64,000 nucleotides of DNA. Origin: HKST-UBA178 sp965223815. GTDB taxonomy: Bacteria; Pseudomonadota; Gammaproteobacteria; Chromatiales; Chromatiaceae. The position numbers and the translations under genes are program-made. How positions within the stretch are numbered: the stretch's first letter is position 1; every line of letters begins with the position of its first letter. A model generated the notes under the pieces. That model made no database searches and was not told the DNA's origin. It saw only the letters and a list, made by a program, of their open reading frames with translations. Location: the NCBI GenBank assembly GCA_965223815.1, contig OZ245019.1:1922001-1986000 (forward strand), given 5' to 3'. This document shows positions 50,780 through 59,994 of this stretch, one piece after another.

Positions 50780-51661
50780 ATGGCTGATTGGCGTCGTGTT
50801 CTCGTGACTGGTTGGCTCTGCGCGATTTGTACTTTGCTCGCGGGCTGCAGCCCCGGTCGCTTGGTCAGTACGTTAACATCAGGCGAGAATACGGAAAATC
50901 TGGGTTCGTTCACCTACGGCGGTCATTCTCGGCAAGTGCTGGATGTGTACAGACCGGCAGCGTCTTCGGGAGAGACGTCACCTGTTGTGATTTTCTTTTA
51001 TGGAGGGCGCTGGCAAAAAGGCAGTCGACGCGACTATGGATTCGTTGCCAATGCACTTGCTGAGAAGGGCATAGTCACGGTTGTGCCCGACTACCGCGTG
51101 CACCCAGAGGTACGTTTTCCATCATTTGTTGAGGATGGGGCGGAAGTAGTTCGCTGGGTTCGGCGCAATATCGCAGACTATGGCGGCGACGCAAAGCAGA
51201 TCTTTCTTATGGGCCATTCTGCGGGAGCCCACATTGCTGCGTTGCTTGCGTTTGACGAGCGATATCTGGGTACCATGAAAGGGTCTGATGGACTTGCCGG
51301 CTTTATCGGTCTCGCTGGACCTTACGATTTTCTGCCGCTAACCGATCCGACCCTAAAAGATATATTCGGTCCGTCGAGGCGTTATCCCGACTCCCAGCCC
51401 GTTAATTTCGTTGACGGCAAAGAGCCTCCAGCCCTCCTATTACACGGCGCGGATGATTCCATCGTTTGGCCAAGAAATACCCTGCGGATGGCCGCAGCTA
51501 TAGAACAGGCTGGTGGGCGTGTGGCAGCAAAAGTCTATCCTCAGGTCAATCACGTTCGCATAGTCGGAGCACTAGCGACACCGTTTGAGGATTGGGCACC
51601 TGTGCGACGCGATGTTTTTGAATTTATCAAAGTAGAGGGAAATCAGACGCAGTCGGGTTAG
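50780..51661 (+). CDS. Alpha/beta-hydrolase lipoprotein (carboxylesterase-like)
   Basis: 293 residues from the ATG at 50780; an in-frame GTG at 50768 adds four residues. A lipobox-like LLAGCS follows a hydrophobic stretch, so it is probably lipid-anchored. Esterase fold: VVIFFYGGRWQKGSRRDYGF as oxyanion region (GGxW), nucleophile in FLMGHSAGAHIAAL, acid in LLLHGADDSIVWPRNT and His in YPQVNHVRIVG. Similar to BD-FAE/arylformamidase-like esterases; substrate unknown. Confidence 0.85.
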   Translation: MADWRRVLVTGWLCAICTLLAGCSPGRLVSTLTSGENTENLGSFTYGGHSRQVLDVYRPAASSGETSPVVIFFYGGRWQKGSRRDYGFVANALAEKGIVTVVPDYRVHPEVRFPSFVEDGAEVVRWVRRNIADYGGDAKQIFLMGHSAGAHIAALLAFDERYLGTMKGSDGLAGFIGLAGPYDFLPLTDPTLKDIFGPSRRYPDSQPVNFVDGKEPPALLLHGADDSIVWPRNTLRMAAAIEQAGGRVAAKVYPQVNHVRIVGALATPFEDWAPVRRDVFEFIKVEGNQTQSG

Positions 51662-52177
51662 GGAGCTCCGTCGCCACCCTGGGCTGGGTCCGTGCCAGTT
51701 GCGTCAGATACTCGCTGCGTGAGGCCTCTTCCGCTTGTAATTTCACCGCGGAATACTGACAGCTTATGGCTAACCACAGACATCAGGTGGTGTGCTTTTC
51801 CCACGCTGTATTCCTCTGCCAGACGATCTGTCCCAATCATTTGTGGTATTCACCAAGTGCTCGAGATACTGGCTACATGGTTTGCTCCGGTGACTGAGGA
51901 TTCGACGCTGGCTGAGGACTTATCCGGTTGATATTTTCGATAGACACCGGAGATAGTGGGAGACACATATTGCCAAGATAGGCATGGTAACTTGATCTTC
52001 TACGAGAATCCTTGCATCTCGCCATCAACTGGCTTGCGGTATGAGTGGCTCCTTTTTCTAAAGTATCGATTAACTGTCAAGCGCAACATGAGAATTGTAG
52101 AGTTGGCAATAATAGCAATTGCAAGAGTTGCATATGTGATGTAATATGCGTATCTAGAAACGACACTGGAGGTCCTA
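51662..52177. other. Gene-free stretch
   Basis: About 515 bp between the esterase and the cytochrome b gene. Short ORFs (51692-51931, 51956-52144) have no family resemblance and no decent ribosome site. No clear hairpin or repeat seen. Confidence 0.4.
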
Positions 52178-52708
52178 ATGAAACGCTATCATCCCGGGCT
52201 TGTTGCACTTCACTGGGTACTGGCCTTTATGATCATCATGGGCTTGATCATGGGCGGTAATGTTCTAAGCGCTACACCCAACGAAACACCAGAAAAGATA
52301 CTTTATCTGAAGATACATATGTCAATGGGGATTATTATCCTCGTGCTGATGCTAGTGCGTTTTGTAGTTCGTATCACAACCCATAAGCCACCTGCAGCCG
52401 ATATTGGTAGCCCCATGTTAAATAGACTGGGGACCCTTACCCATTACCTCTTGTATGTCGTGGTAATCTTGCTGGCCGCCAGTGGTATCGCCACGGCGGG
52501 GATGGCGGGCTTACCGGAAATACTATTTGGTGGATCGGGTGCAGTGCTGCCGAACAGTTTCGATGAGTTTCCGCCGCGCATTGCCCACGGGGTTCTAGCC
52601 CTGGTGTTGTCATTGCTGCTTGCCGGACACGTAGGTGCTTCTCTCTATCACCAGTTTGTCCGAAAGGATGGTTTGTTCTCGCGTATGTGGTTTGGACGAA
52701 GGACCTAA
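52178..52708 (+). CDS. Cytochrome b561-family membrane protein
   Basis: 176 residues. Four hydrophobic helices with haem-ligand histidines at expected places: YHPGLVALHWVLAFMII (His near residues 5 and 12), LKIHMSMGIIILVLMLVRF, LTHYLLYVVVILLAASG and RIAHGVLALVLSLLLAGHVG, with a final FVRKDGLFSRMW. This is the b561/YodB layout; it would pass electrons in the inner membrane. Likely co-transcribed with the membrane protein 34 bp downstream. Confidence 0.85.
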   Translation: MKRYHPGLVALHWVLAFMIIMGLIMGGNVLSATPNETPEKILYLKIHMSMGIIILVLMLVRFVVRITTHKPPAADIGSPMLNRLGTLTHYLLYVVVILLAASGIATAGMAGLPEILFGGSGAVLPNSFDEFPPRIAHGVLALVLSLLLAGHVGASLYHQFVRKDGLFSRMWFGRRT

Positions 52709-52742
52709 TGCCCTTGTAGTCACTTAGGAAAGAGCGATCCAT

Positions 52743-53225
52743 ATGCAGAAGATTCTGAATTTTGTCCAGGAAATCGGCACCATCATGTATGTGGGGGGGA
52801 TACTCTCTCATATAGTAATCGGGGCCGTTATGGGGCATCCCGATGCCATCACTGCCTACCATGTCTACCTCTATAAGGAGTTGAGTGCCTACATCCTGAT
52901 TCTTCCCGGTTTGGCGCTGAAGGTAGGTTGCGATCTTCTGATGTATTTTGCCCTAGGCATCAGAGGCAACTGGCTGAAACTAAAAATCTTAATGATGGCG
53001 TTTCTGGCTACCAATGCCTTTGTTTTCCTTGTCCCGATGATGCCGGAGTTGGTAGCACTTGCACGTGACGCATTGCCAACGGGTGAGGTCAGTCAGGCAT
53101 TCATTGACAAGACACGAACCGAGCAGCTTGTCGGTATGTCGAATGTCGTTCCGCTGGTACTCGAATTGGTCCTTGGGTCCTTCAGGCCCAGGTTATTTTC
53201 AGAGCGCAGTTCAAGAACGATGTGA
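52743..53225 (+). CDS. Small integral membrane protein of unknown function
   Basis: 160 residues. About four hydrophobic segments, e.g. TIMYVGGILSHIVIGAVMG, LSAYILILPGLALKVGCDLL, LKILMMAFLATNAFVFLVP and VVPLVLELVLGSFRP. It resembles DUF2269-like membrane proteins in length and layout, but I am not sure. Same strand and close to the cytochrome b gene, so the two may work together. Confidence 0.65.
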   Translation: MQKILNFVQEIGTIMYVGGILSHIVIGAVMGHPDAITAYHVYLYKELSAYILILPGLALKVGCDLLMYFALGIRGNWLKLKILMMAFLATNAFVFLVPMMPELVALARDALPTGEVSQAFIDKTRTEQLVGMSNVVPLVLELVLGSFRPRLFSERSSRTM

Positions 53226-53594
53226 GATACGGTAGTGCGTTCTCGGTGAATGGCGGAGCGATTCTGAAACAGTTTAGCTTTGTCGCATATCAGCTTAGCC
53301 ACCCCGGCCTGAATATCCCCAGAGACTTCCTTCAGAAATTCTGACATATCTTGATGTCCCTGCCATAAACAGCCGTGGCGTAGTCGTGCTGACTGCTATG
53401 CCGCCGTGTGCGAGGTAGCGCCGCAAGCCTAGCCTGAGTACTCATACCGGATACCTTGACGACTCCATTCTCTGGGTTAGATGCGCATACAACACTATAA
53501 TGTCGAGCCTTGTGGGCGATCCCAGACTGCAACACATTTTGTGAATGAACCCAATCCGGCATATTTGGATTCGCAATGACTTTGAGGTAAATCC
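53226..53594. other. Gene-free stretch
   Basis: About 370 bp between the membrane-protein gene and mscS. A minus-strand frame (53093-53347) begins MSEFLKEVSGDIQAGVAKL but runs antisense into the upstream gene and is probably chance. Confidence 0.4.
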
Positions 53595-54656
53595 ATGAAC
53601 ATCGACACCCTGATGCAGCAGCAAATACTCGGTAATTCCGTCTTGTCTTGGTCTTACGCAGCTTCGGCATTCCTGGCTGCTGCTATTGGTGTGCGGCTGT
53701 TACTGCGTTTTCTGGCCATGCGCCTCGCTGTTTTTACGGAGCGAACGGAGACCCGGCTAGATGACCTGGCGGTTAGCCTGATCCGGCAGACTAAATGGTG
53801 GGCCTTGGCAATATTCGGGCTCTATGCCGCAACCCGATTTCTACAGATCCCCGAGCGGCCGTTGGTATGGATTCAAGGCGCAGCCATAATAGCGTTGCTA
53901 CTACAAATCGGTATCTGGATTAGCGATTTGGTCCGCGCCTGGGTAGAGCAATCGCGAAGGCGTCGTTTGGCCAATGCGCCAGCGGCCGCTACCGGATTGT
54001 ATGCAATCGGAATTGTTAGCCGGTTGTTTATCTGGTCTGTAGTGGTGCTGCTTATACTCGATAACCTCGGTGTCAACGTAACGGCATTGGTGGCGAGTCT
54101 GGGTGTGGGCGGAGTCGCTGTGGCATTGGCTGTACAGAATATCTTGGGCGACCTATTTGCTTCTTTCTCGATCATCTTCGACAAGCCGTTTGTCGTTGGT
54201 GACTTTCTAAAAATTGATAACTATGTCGGATCGGTAGAGCATGTGGGCTTAAAAACCACCCGGTTGCGTAGCCTTACCGGTGAGCAATTGGTTTTTTCCA
54301 ACTCAGACTTGCTGGGAAGCCGCATCCAGAATTTTGGTAGAATGAACGAGCGGCGTGTAGCCTTTGAGATTGGAGTGACCTACCAGACGCCAAGAGCAAA
54401 GCTTGAACGTATACCGGAGATTCTGCAGCGTGTTATAGAAAACCAAAAACAAACGCGCTTCGACCGCTCCCATTTTAGGTCTTACGCTGATTTTTCTCTG
54501 GTATATGAATCGGTATATTACGTCGATGTCCCGGATTATAATGTGTATATGGACATTCAACAGGCGATAAATCTAGGAATCCATGAACAGTTCGAGCGTG
54601 AACAGATCGAGTTTGCCTATCCGACCCAAACACTATTCATGCATTCCGCGCAGTGA
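53595..54656 (+). CDS. MscS-family mechanosensitive ion channel
   Basis: 353 residues. ATG with TGAGGTAAATCC upstream. Several N-terminal hydrophobic segments (e.g. YAASAFLAAAIGVRLLLRF; AAIIALLLQIGIWISDLV; LFIWSVVVLLILDNLG) lead into the pore helix VTALVASLGVGGVAVALAVQ, followed by the beta domain KPFVVGDFLKIDNYVGSVEHV and the VFSNSDLLGSRIQNFGR motif. This is the MscS/YnaI type. Protects the cell against sudden osmotic downshift. Confidence 0.92.
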   Translation: MNIDTLMQQQILGNSVLSWSYAASAFLAAAIGVRLLLRFLAMRLAVFTERTETRLDDLAVSLIRQTKWWALAIFGLYAATRFLQIPERPLVWIQGAAIIALLLQIGIWISDLVRAWVEQSRRRRLANAPAAATGLYAIGIVSRLFIWSVVVLLILDNLGVNVTALVASLGVGGVAVALAVQNILGDLFASFSIIFDKPFVVGDFLKIDNYVGSVEHVGLKTTRLRSLTGEQLVFSNSDLLGSRIQNFGRMNERRVAFEIGVTYQTPRAKLERIPEILQRVIENQKQTRFDRSHFRSYADFSLVYESVYYVDVPDYNVYMDIQQAINLGIHEQFEREQIEFAYPTQTLFMHSAQ

Positions 54657-55007
54657 ATAGGCCCCGCAGAAATCGGAAGACTGGTATCGTGATTCCAAGC
54701 GTATAAAAAAATTGGATGCAATGCGTGTAAAGCTGCTATTTCTCGAGAGATGAACCAGTGGCACTAGTGCAGGGATGAAACCCGGTTATCGAACCTGCGG
54801 GTTAAGGGTATTCGCTTCCATTGGCGTAAAAGTACTCGAACTTCTACAGGGTTATCCTTTACACAGCGAATTAAAAGATAGCAGAATCCGAAACGATGCG
54901 GTGTTTTGTGAATACTCTGATATTCAGAGATGGGGTTGGCGGTCGATATCCAGAAACACGAGCATAGATAGAGAAGCTAGGGAAATTGGTTAATCTAGGA
55001 TGATAAT
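54657..55007. other. Gene-free stretch
   Basis: About 350 bp between mscS and the next hypothetical gene. A 72-codon plus ORF at 54775-54993 has no family resemblance. No clear terminator found. Confidence 0.4.
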
Positions 55008-55478
55008 ATGAACGCAAAAGGAACTAAGGAAGAGATATTAGTAACCCATACAATTCGGGAAATATTACGCAAGCAAATCATTAGTGCGGTAAAGGAAAGC
55101 CCACGAGCGAGTCACATGGTGTTTCACCCATTTACGTTAGGCTACTTTCACGCATTCATACTGCATAGCTACAACTCTCAGGGAATGGAAGGAAAAAGAC
55201 TTTCCAAACAGTATTTTAAGGAGATATGTGAAGCAATTTACCCGGGTAAGCTATACCGACGCATGGGTGAAATGGAGGACTTGATTGGCGACAAAGAGGG
55301 AACCATCTTCTGCGAAGGACTATTGGCTCTCTATACCCAAGGAGCCTTTGAAGGATTGGCAGATACAAAATCCTATTTCGTAGCAAAGAATATACCCCAA
55401 GGATTATTCGGGTTTCTTACCGGCACCCAAGATGAGACAGAAGCCGAAATTGCCAGGCCGAAAGCGGTAGGGTACTAA
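55008..55478 (+). CDS. Hypothetical protein
   Basis: 156 residues, ATG with AGGATG-type site just upstream. Sequence is soluble and mixed helical, with FHPFTLGYFHAFILHSYNSQ early and GTIFCEGLLALYTQGAFEGL late; the composition is balanced and the base composition lower in GC than the metabolic genes. I do not recognise a family. The AT-rich sequence around it and the IS21-type element downstream suggest an accessory region. Confidence 0.5.
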   Translation: MNAKGTKEEILVTHTIREILRKQIISAVKESPRASHMVFHPFTLGYFHAFILHSYNSQGMEGKRLSKQYFKEICEAIYPGKLYRRMGEMEDLIGDKEGTIFCEGLLALYTQGAFEGLADTKSYFVAKNIPQGLFGFLTGTQDETEAEIARPKAVGY

Positions 55479-55521
55479 GGGAATAGAATGTGGGTACAGG
55501 TGCATTATTGGATGCTAGAAA

Positions 55522-55547
55522 ATTGATTAATATGATTATTAATCAAT
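55522..55547. promoter_or_regulatory. Perfect 10-bp AT-rich inverted repeat
   Basis: ATTGATTAAT, ATGATT, ATTAATCAAT. It lies 43 bp behind the stop of the hypothetical gene (55478). No T-run, weak AT stem, so a regulator site or a remnant of an element end is as likely as a terminator. Confidence 0.35.
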
Positions 55548-55711
55548 ATGATATGTAATATATTTAAAGTAATTGATAGATAGCATAGTGGATACAGAAT
55601 TGGCGAATTTATACTGCCGCTTTATTGCCGAAAGACGCCGTACGGCTAATCTGATCACCCGGAGAACTCAGGTTTTATATTTGAGCAGTTTCACCAGCCC
55701 GGCACGACTGA

Positions 55712-55897
55712 AGTCTCAGTATAGGCACTAATTGTCTTACCGCAGTGGCCTCGACTTTCGATAGTCAGGCATCACCTGTTCCCGAACCATCAGTCGTCTT
55801 TTTATTCGTAGCGGGCTTTATCGGTTTCGGATTTCGTCACCGGCGCAGAGCCAATTACTACCAAGAGGTAGTCTACGGACAGGTGGTGAACTACTAG
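55712..55897 (+). pseudogene. C-terminal remnant of a PEP-CTERM sorted protein
   Basis: This plus frame, open from a TGA at 55709 to TAG at 55895, reads FDSQASPVPEPSVVFLFV then AGFIGFGFRHRRRANYYQ. That is the tripartite PEP-CTERM signal: VPEP, a hydrophobic helix and a basic cluster. No start codon with a ribosome site and no upstream domain remain. Such signals are used by cells with an exosortase/EpsH system, which suggests this organism or a relative makes exopolysaccharide-linked surface proteins. Confidence 0.6.
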
Positions 55898-56185
55898 AGC
55901 GCGCTATCTCCTAAGCTATCTACCGATACCGTGAGCCCGGCACAGGCGATTCTCCAGATTGGCGGAAGGTAGGGCGTATTACATATGACGGCCAAATTGG
56001 CAGTTCAGGACAAGGGTATTGACATATCTCCCCGGTAACGGAGACACTACGGCCATGATTAGTCATCTCAAGCGTAAACTGGCCTATATCCCGGTATGGC
56101 GTCTAACACGCCGTACTCTATGCTGTGGAACGGCCAGCGCGAGGTGTGTGTTTGAATAATTAACTAGCACTAAACCAATCACTTG

Positions 56186-56191
56186 AACGGC
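56186..56191. repeat. Target-site duplication, left copy (AACGGC)
   Basis: AACGGC immediately left of the IS21-type end and again at 58925-58930 immediately right of it. Six bases is within the 4-8 bp range of this family. Confidence 0.8.
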
Positions 56192-56278
56192 TGTCACTGA
56201 CCGCCCTATTGGAGCCACCCATGATCGCCCTAATGGAGCCACTTTTTCATGCGGTTTTACGCCTCCGAACGGGGTAGA

Positions 56279-57070
56279 TTAAAGCGCTGTTTTGGTCGAT
56301 TTTTCAACCGCTGTTTTTGCGCGCTTGGGACCGGGTCGTGGTGCGCGATAACTTTTTCCATCCAGCACCAGCTGATAAGCCCCGTGGCGTATCCGGTCGA
56401 GTGTCGAGGCGCCGAGTAGTTTGTTCGGGAAGGCCTCGCCCCATTCGCCGAAATCTAAGTTGCTGGTGATGATTGTGGCCGCCCGCTCGTAACGCTCGCC
56501 AATCAGGTCATGGAAGTCTTCGTCCTGCCCCGGTTTGAGGGGTTTGAGTCCAAAGTCATCGATGATTAACAGTGGGACGCGGGTCAGCGTCTGCAGCTTG
56601 CGTTCGATATTGCCGGTTGCCCGTGCGGCGTTGATTTGCGACAGCAGATTCGACTGCGTGGTGAACATCACATCGACGCCCGCTCGTACGGCGCAGTGAC
56701 CAATGGCCTGTGCAAGGTGGCTCTTGCCGGTACCGCAGGGGCCGGCAATCAACACGGCCACTTTTTCATCGACAAAGCCACAGCGGGCCAACTCGTTGAT
56801 CAGTTCTTGGTTCAGGCCCGGGTTGAAGTTGAAGTCAAAGCCCTCGAGCGTCTTGTCACCCCGAAAGCCGGAGCGACGTAATCGCAGGTCATACTTTTTT
56901 CGATCACGCCGTGCGGCTTCGTCCTGGATCATCAGGGCCAGGAACTCCGGGTACGTCAGCTTGTTTTCAATGGCTTCACGGTTGCGGGTCTCCAAGCTTT
57001 CCAGCAGACCGGACAGACGCAGCTGTTTCAGAATAGGCGTGAGTTCTGGTAGGGGTGTCATCGTAGTCAT
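56279..57070 (-). CDS. istB: IS21 transposition helper ATPase IstB
   Basis: 263 residues from the ATG at 57070 (AAGGA eight bases upstream); the longer frame to 57163 is not needed. AAA+ ATPase: Walker A GPCGTGKSHLAQAIG, Walker B LLIIDDFGLKP, sensor motif TIITSNLDFGEWGEAF and the arginine region DRIRHGAYQL. It pairs with IstA in IS21 transposition. C-terminal basic tail. Confidence 0.95.
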   Translation of the reverse strand: MTTMTPLPELTPILKQLRLSGLLESLETRNREAIENKLTYPEFLALMIQDEAARRDRKKYDLRLRRSGFRGDKTLEGFDFNFNPGLNQELINELARCGFVDEKVAVLIAGPCGTGKSHLAQAIGHCAVRAGVDVMFTTQSNLLSQINAARATGNIERKLQTLTRVPLLIIDDFGLKPLKPGQDEDFHDLIGERYERAATIITSNLDFGEWGEAFPNKLLGASTLDRIRHGAYQLVLDGKSYRAPRPGPKRAKTAVEKSTKTAL

Positions 57071-57168
57071 ATTGAATGTCCTTTGGTTGAGTGGTTGACC
57101 TTGTCGGTCAGTGGATTGTCGTTGCCGCACGGCCATGGACAGCAACGGGTCGAGGGAACGCACGGCCG

Positions 57169-58716
57169 TTAGTGTGGGTCGAACAGGTCTTTGGTGTTGC
57201 GGCCGAACTTGGCGCCGCCGGTGTAGGCATCGGACAGGGAATCGAACGCTTGCTCGGTATCGACGATTTGATCCAGCGCGTTTTCCAAAATGATGCGCAC
57301 ACTTCGGTACTGCACGTTGTCGAAGTACAGCGCGCGCTGACAGGCGGCATCGGTGCGCGCCGGTCCGTAGCGTTTGATCAGATTAATCACACCCTGTGCG
57401 GCCCGGAGCTTATCGAGCACGCGGTGCTCAAACAGTCGCTCAACCAAACGAAGGCAGTGAGGACCGGCCGCCGCGGCCTGCTTTAGACACCACTGAGGCG
57501 TGCGCATCTTGTAGGCCACTGCATCCGGTGGCAGGTGATCGTCGATCGTGTGACGGTAACCCGGCCCACGTCCGCGTGGATGCACAGCCTTTAGCTCATG
57601 GGCTTGATAGATCCGCACGGTGGTCTCGCTCAGGCGGATATCCAGTATTTGACCCACCAGTCGCCAGGGTGCCGAGTAGCGGCACTTCTCGACCTGTACG
57701 TGGCAATCGGGATGCAGTTTCCCGGTTGTCCATCGCGCACATTCCGGCGCGGGTGAAGGCAGTGGCTTGAGGAACTCCCGCTCGGTGTCGGCGAACCGGG
57801 TGAGCGGCGCGGTGCGGGTGGTGCCGTGTACGCGATTGCCCGCTTGCCCCATCACCCACTGCATCAGCTGCGCATTGGCGTCGACCAGGTCACGGAACTC
57901 GCGCAGCGGCATGAAATTGTTTTTGGCGTATTTGACGCCCGATTCAACGCGTCCCTTTTTCTTCGGATCGGCGACCGGGCACGGGGCGATCAGAAAGCCG
58001 TAGCCTTCTGCGTAATCAGCGTAGCTGCGTTGTACTTGGGGATCGTAGTAGCACGCCTTGGTGATGGCGCACTTGGGGTTGTCGATCAGAATCCGCGCTG
58101 GTACGCCGGAGAAATGCTCGAAGGCGCGCCGGTGACAGCCTAGCCAGGTCTCGACCGATTGATCCGGTACCAGCTCGGCGTACTGATGCCGACTCCAGGC
58201 CAGTGTCATGATGAAGAACCAGGTCTTGAACTGCTCACCGGTATGCACGTCGGTGATCTTGGGTCCTTGACCAAAATCCACTTGTGCCGCTTCGCCGGGT
58301 GCAAACTCGAGCACCGTGGTTACCCGCGGGGTCGTCTCTGCCAGGCCCTGCAAAAAACGACGCACCGACGAATAGCTGCCGGTGAAGCCGTGACGACGCT
58401 GCAGTGCACTGTGGATGGTGGTGCCCTGCACACCGTCTTCGTACCATGAGGTAATCTGATCGCGGTGCGGCTCCAGGCTGGAGCTCTGGCGGGCACGCTG
58501 CTTTTTAGGTGCATCAAATACGCTCGCCAGCGTCTCATCGGGTGGCAGCGCCTGATCGGTGTCTAACCAGCCGCGCGCTTCGGCTTCACCTCTGACGGTC
58601 GCGGCAACGCGCCGGCCCATCAGTCCCGATTTGGCGATCTGTCGGTCAGAATCCCCCAGGCGCATGCGCACCAGGGCTTGTCGATAGTGATACATCTCGA
58701 ACCTCCGTTTGGCCAT
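57169..58716 (-). CDS. istA: IS21-family transposase IstA
   Basis: 515 residues from the ATG at 58716; the frame could begin at 58734. N-terminal helix-turn-helix (HYRQALVRMRLGDSDRQIAK), DDE integrase core with the first Asp in AAQVDFGQGP, the second in RILIDNPKCAI and Glu in PKKKGRVESGVKYAK; the C-terminal Mu-transposase-like domain contains YSAPWRLVGQ. Stop lies 98 bp from istB start. Confidence 0.95.
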   Translation of the reverse strand: MAKRRFEMYHYRQALVRMRLGDSDRQIAKSGLMGRRVAATVRGEAEARGWLDTDQALPPDETLASVFDAPKKQRARQSSSLEPHRDQITSWYEDGVQGTTIHSALQRRHGFTGSYSSVRRFLQGLAETTPRVTTVLEFAPGEAAQVDFGQGPKITDVHTGEQFKTWFFIMTLAWSRHQYAELVPDQSVETWLGCHRRAFEHFSGVPARILIDNPKCAITKACYYDPQVQRSYADYAEGYGFLIAPCPVADPKKKGRVESGVKYAKNNFMPLREFRDLVDANAQLMQWVMGQAGNRVHGTTRTAPLTRFADTEREFLKPLPSPAPECARWTTGKLHPDCHVQVEKCRYSAPWRLVGQILDIRLSETTVRIYQAHELKAVHPRGRGPGYRHTIDDHLPPDAVAYKMRTPQWCLKQAAAAGPHCLRLVERLFEHRVLDKLRAAQGVINLIKRYGPARTDAACQRALYFDNVQYRSVRIILENALDQIVDTEQAFDSLSDAYTGGAKFGRNTKDLFDPH

Positions 58717-58797
58717 TCCGTTTCTTCTCCGCACACAAAAGTGCGGTCACGATACGGGAGGCGATTAGGTCAGTTCGAAGGGAAAAACCGGTGCCGG

Positions 58798-58922
58798 GTG
58801 GCTCCATTAGGCCGATCCTGAGGTGGCTCCATTAGGCCGATCCCAGGGTGGCTCCAATAAACCGATCCCAGGGTGGCTCCAATAAACCGATCCCGGAATG
58901 GCTCCATTGAGGTGATCATTGA
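58798..58922. repeat. Five tandem 25-bp repeats at the right end of the IS21-type element
   Basis: Core GTGGCTCCATTAGGCCGATC starts at 58798, 58823, 58848, 58873 and (as ATGGCTCCATT) 58898, an exact 25-bp period. The two middle units have AATAAACCG in place of ATTAGGCCG. Left-end copies in reverse lie at about 56211 and 56235. They are probably IstA binding sites. Confidence 0.8.
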
Positions 58923-58924
58923 CA

Positions 58925-58930
58925 AACGGC
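58925..58930. repeat. Target-site duplication, right copy (AACGGC)
   Basis: Second copy of AACGGC; its last two bases are the first two of the terminator stem at 58929. Confidence 0.8.
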
Positions 58931-58960
58931 CACAGCTTCCCAGAATCTGTGGCTTTTTTT
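58929..58960 (+). terminator. Rho-independent terminator at the IS21 insertion point
   Basis: GCCACAG (58929-58935) and CTGTGGC (58947-58953) form a 7-bp stem followed by seven T. It is the only clear terminator on the plus strand here and probably served a gene left of the IS insertion, which cut in at the foot of the stem. Confidence 0.8.
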
Positions 58961-58988
58961 ATGCTTTCTAGCATGTGGGGATAGGACC

Positions 58989-59873
58989 ATGTCAGTACCG
59001 ATGGCCTACATGGGCGTAATCTTAATCTGGACTACTACACCGCTGACGATTCAGTGGAGCGGCGAAGGGCCGGGTTTCCTCTTTGGTGTTGCCAGTCGCA
59101 TGAGCATAACCACGGTATTGGCGCTTCTCATTGTTCTTGTCTCTGGTAAGCACATGCGCTGGAACAAGCAGGCCCGCCGCGCCTATGTAGCCGCTGGCCT
59201 GGGAATCTACTTTGCGATGCTTAGTGTTTATTGGTCGGCGCAGTATATTCCATCCGGCTGGATTGCTGTGGTTTTCGGGCTATCGCCTTTGATAACCGGG
59301 CTATTTGCTTACCTTTGGTTGAGAGAACGAAACATCGTCTCCGTTCAAATTTTCGGTATGCTGCTTGGTCTCGGCGGTTTACTGGTAATGTTTGCCACTA
59401 GTGTCGAAATATCAACTAGTGTCTTCTACGGAATGTGTGTCATTTTGTTCGGCGTGATCTTACATTCAGGTAGTGCAGTGATGGTGAAGAAGATAGGAGC
59501 GGATATTCCGGCTATTGTTCAAACTGCTGGCGGACTGCTAGTGGCAACTCCCTTGTTCGATATAACTTGGTATATATTCGATGGGGGCTGGCCGAACAAT
59601 TTGTCGGTGAAATCTGAGGTATCGATTCTTTACCTGGCAGTCTTTGGCTCAGTGCTTGGGTTCTCGCTCTACTATTTCGTATTAAGGCAGCTGGCCGCTA
59701 CTCAAGTGGCGCTGATAACCCTGATAACACCCGTGGGTGCATTGTTGCTCGGTCATTTTATCGAGGATGAACCCCTGTCATATACAATTATTCTCGGCAC
59801 TGCATTGATTCTCAGTGGGCTGGTCTTTTTCCAGGTGGGTGCCGTACGTCTGGCAAGACTACAGAGGGTGTAG
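58989..59873 (+). CDS. DMT-superfamily (EamA) transporter
   Basis: 294 residues, ATG with GGGGATAGGACC upstream. Ten hydrophobic segments in two EamA repeats: PMAYMGVILIWTTTPL at the start, VYWSAQYIPSGWIAVVFGLS in the first half and LGFSLYYFVLRQLAATQVAL plus LITPVGALLLGHFIEDEPLS in the second. These are drug/metabolite exporters of the 10-TMS type; substrate unknown. First gene of a plus-strand group with an ABM-domain protein and an AEC transporter, but spaced by 120-150 bp. Confidence 0.88.
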   Translation: MSVPMAYMGVILIWTTTPLTIQWSGEGPGFLFGVASRMSITTVLALLIVLVSGKHMRWNKQARRAYVAAGLGIYFAMLSVYWSAQYIPSGWIAVVFGLSPLITGLFAYLWLRERNIVSVQIFGMLLGLGGLLVMFATSVEISTSVFYGMCVILFGVILHSGSAVMVKKIGADIPAIVQTAGGLLVATPLFDITWYIFDGGWPNNLSVKSEVSILYLAVFGSVLGFSLYYFVLRQLAATQVALITLITPVGALLLGHFIEDEPLSYTIILGTALILSGLVFFQVGAVRLARLQRV

Positions 59874-59994
59874 GTAGGATAGGTCTCATCCGGGATTGCA
59901 ATCAATACTCATTGTCATTCCAGTTGCCGTGAATATCATTGATCCAAACCGATGACATATCGGAGATTGGTAGCTATCAGAGGTAGAGAAGAGC

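Larger units (their letters stand above)
55479..56191. other. Decayed region with a PEP-CTERM fragment
   Basis: About 710 bp between the hypothetical gene and the IS21-type element. It begins AT-rich with the dyad at 55522-55547 and contains the PEP-CTERM tail at 55712-55897. No intact gene is seen. The rest looks like degraded coding DNA. Confidence 0.5.
56192..58924 (-). mobile_element. IS21-family insertion sequence, about 2.73 kb
   Basis: The istA and istB genes are flanked by ends TGTCACTGACCGCCC... (left) and the complement of ...GGTGATCATTGACA (right), i.e. TGTCA/TGACA termini. The right end carries five 25-bp repeats and the left end two copies of the same core, as in IS21 elements. 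A 6-bp AACGGC duplication flanks it. It is complete and both genes are intact, so it may be mobile. Confidence 0.92.

Noticed and set aside
53093..53347. 84-codon minus ORF starting MSEFLKEVSGD
   Set aside because: Overlaps the 3' part of the plus-strand membrane protein gene on the other strand; no family support.
54775..54993. 72-codon plus ORF between mscS and the hypothetical gene
   Set aside because: No ribosome site, no recognised motif; composition like chance.
58798..58922. 25-bp periodic repeats considered as a CRISPR array
   Set aside because: No unique spacers and the repeats sit at the end of an IS21-type element, matching transposase-binding repeats.
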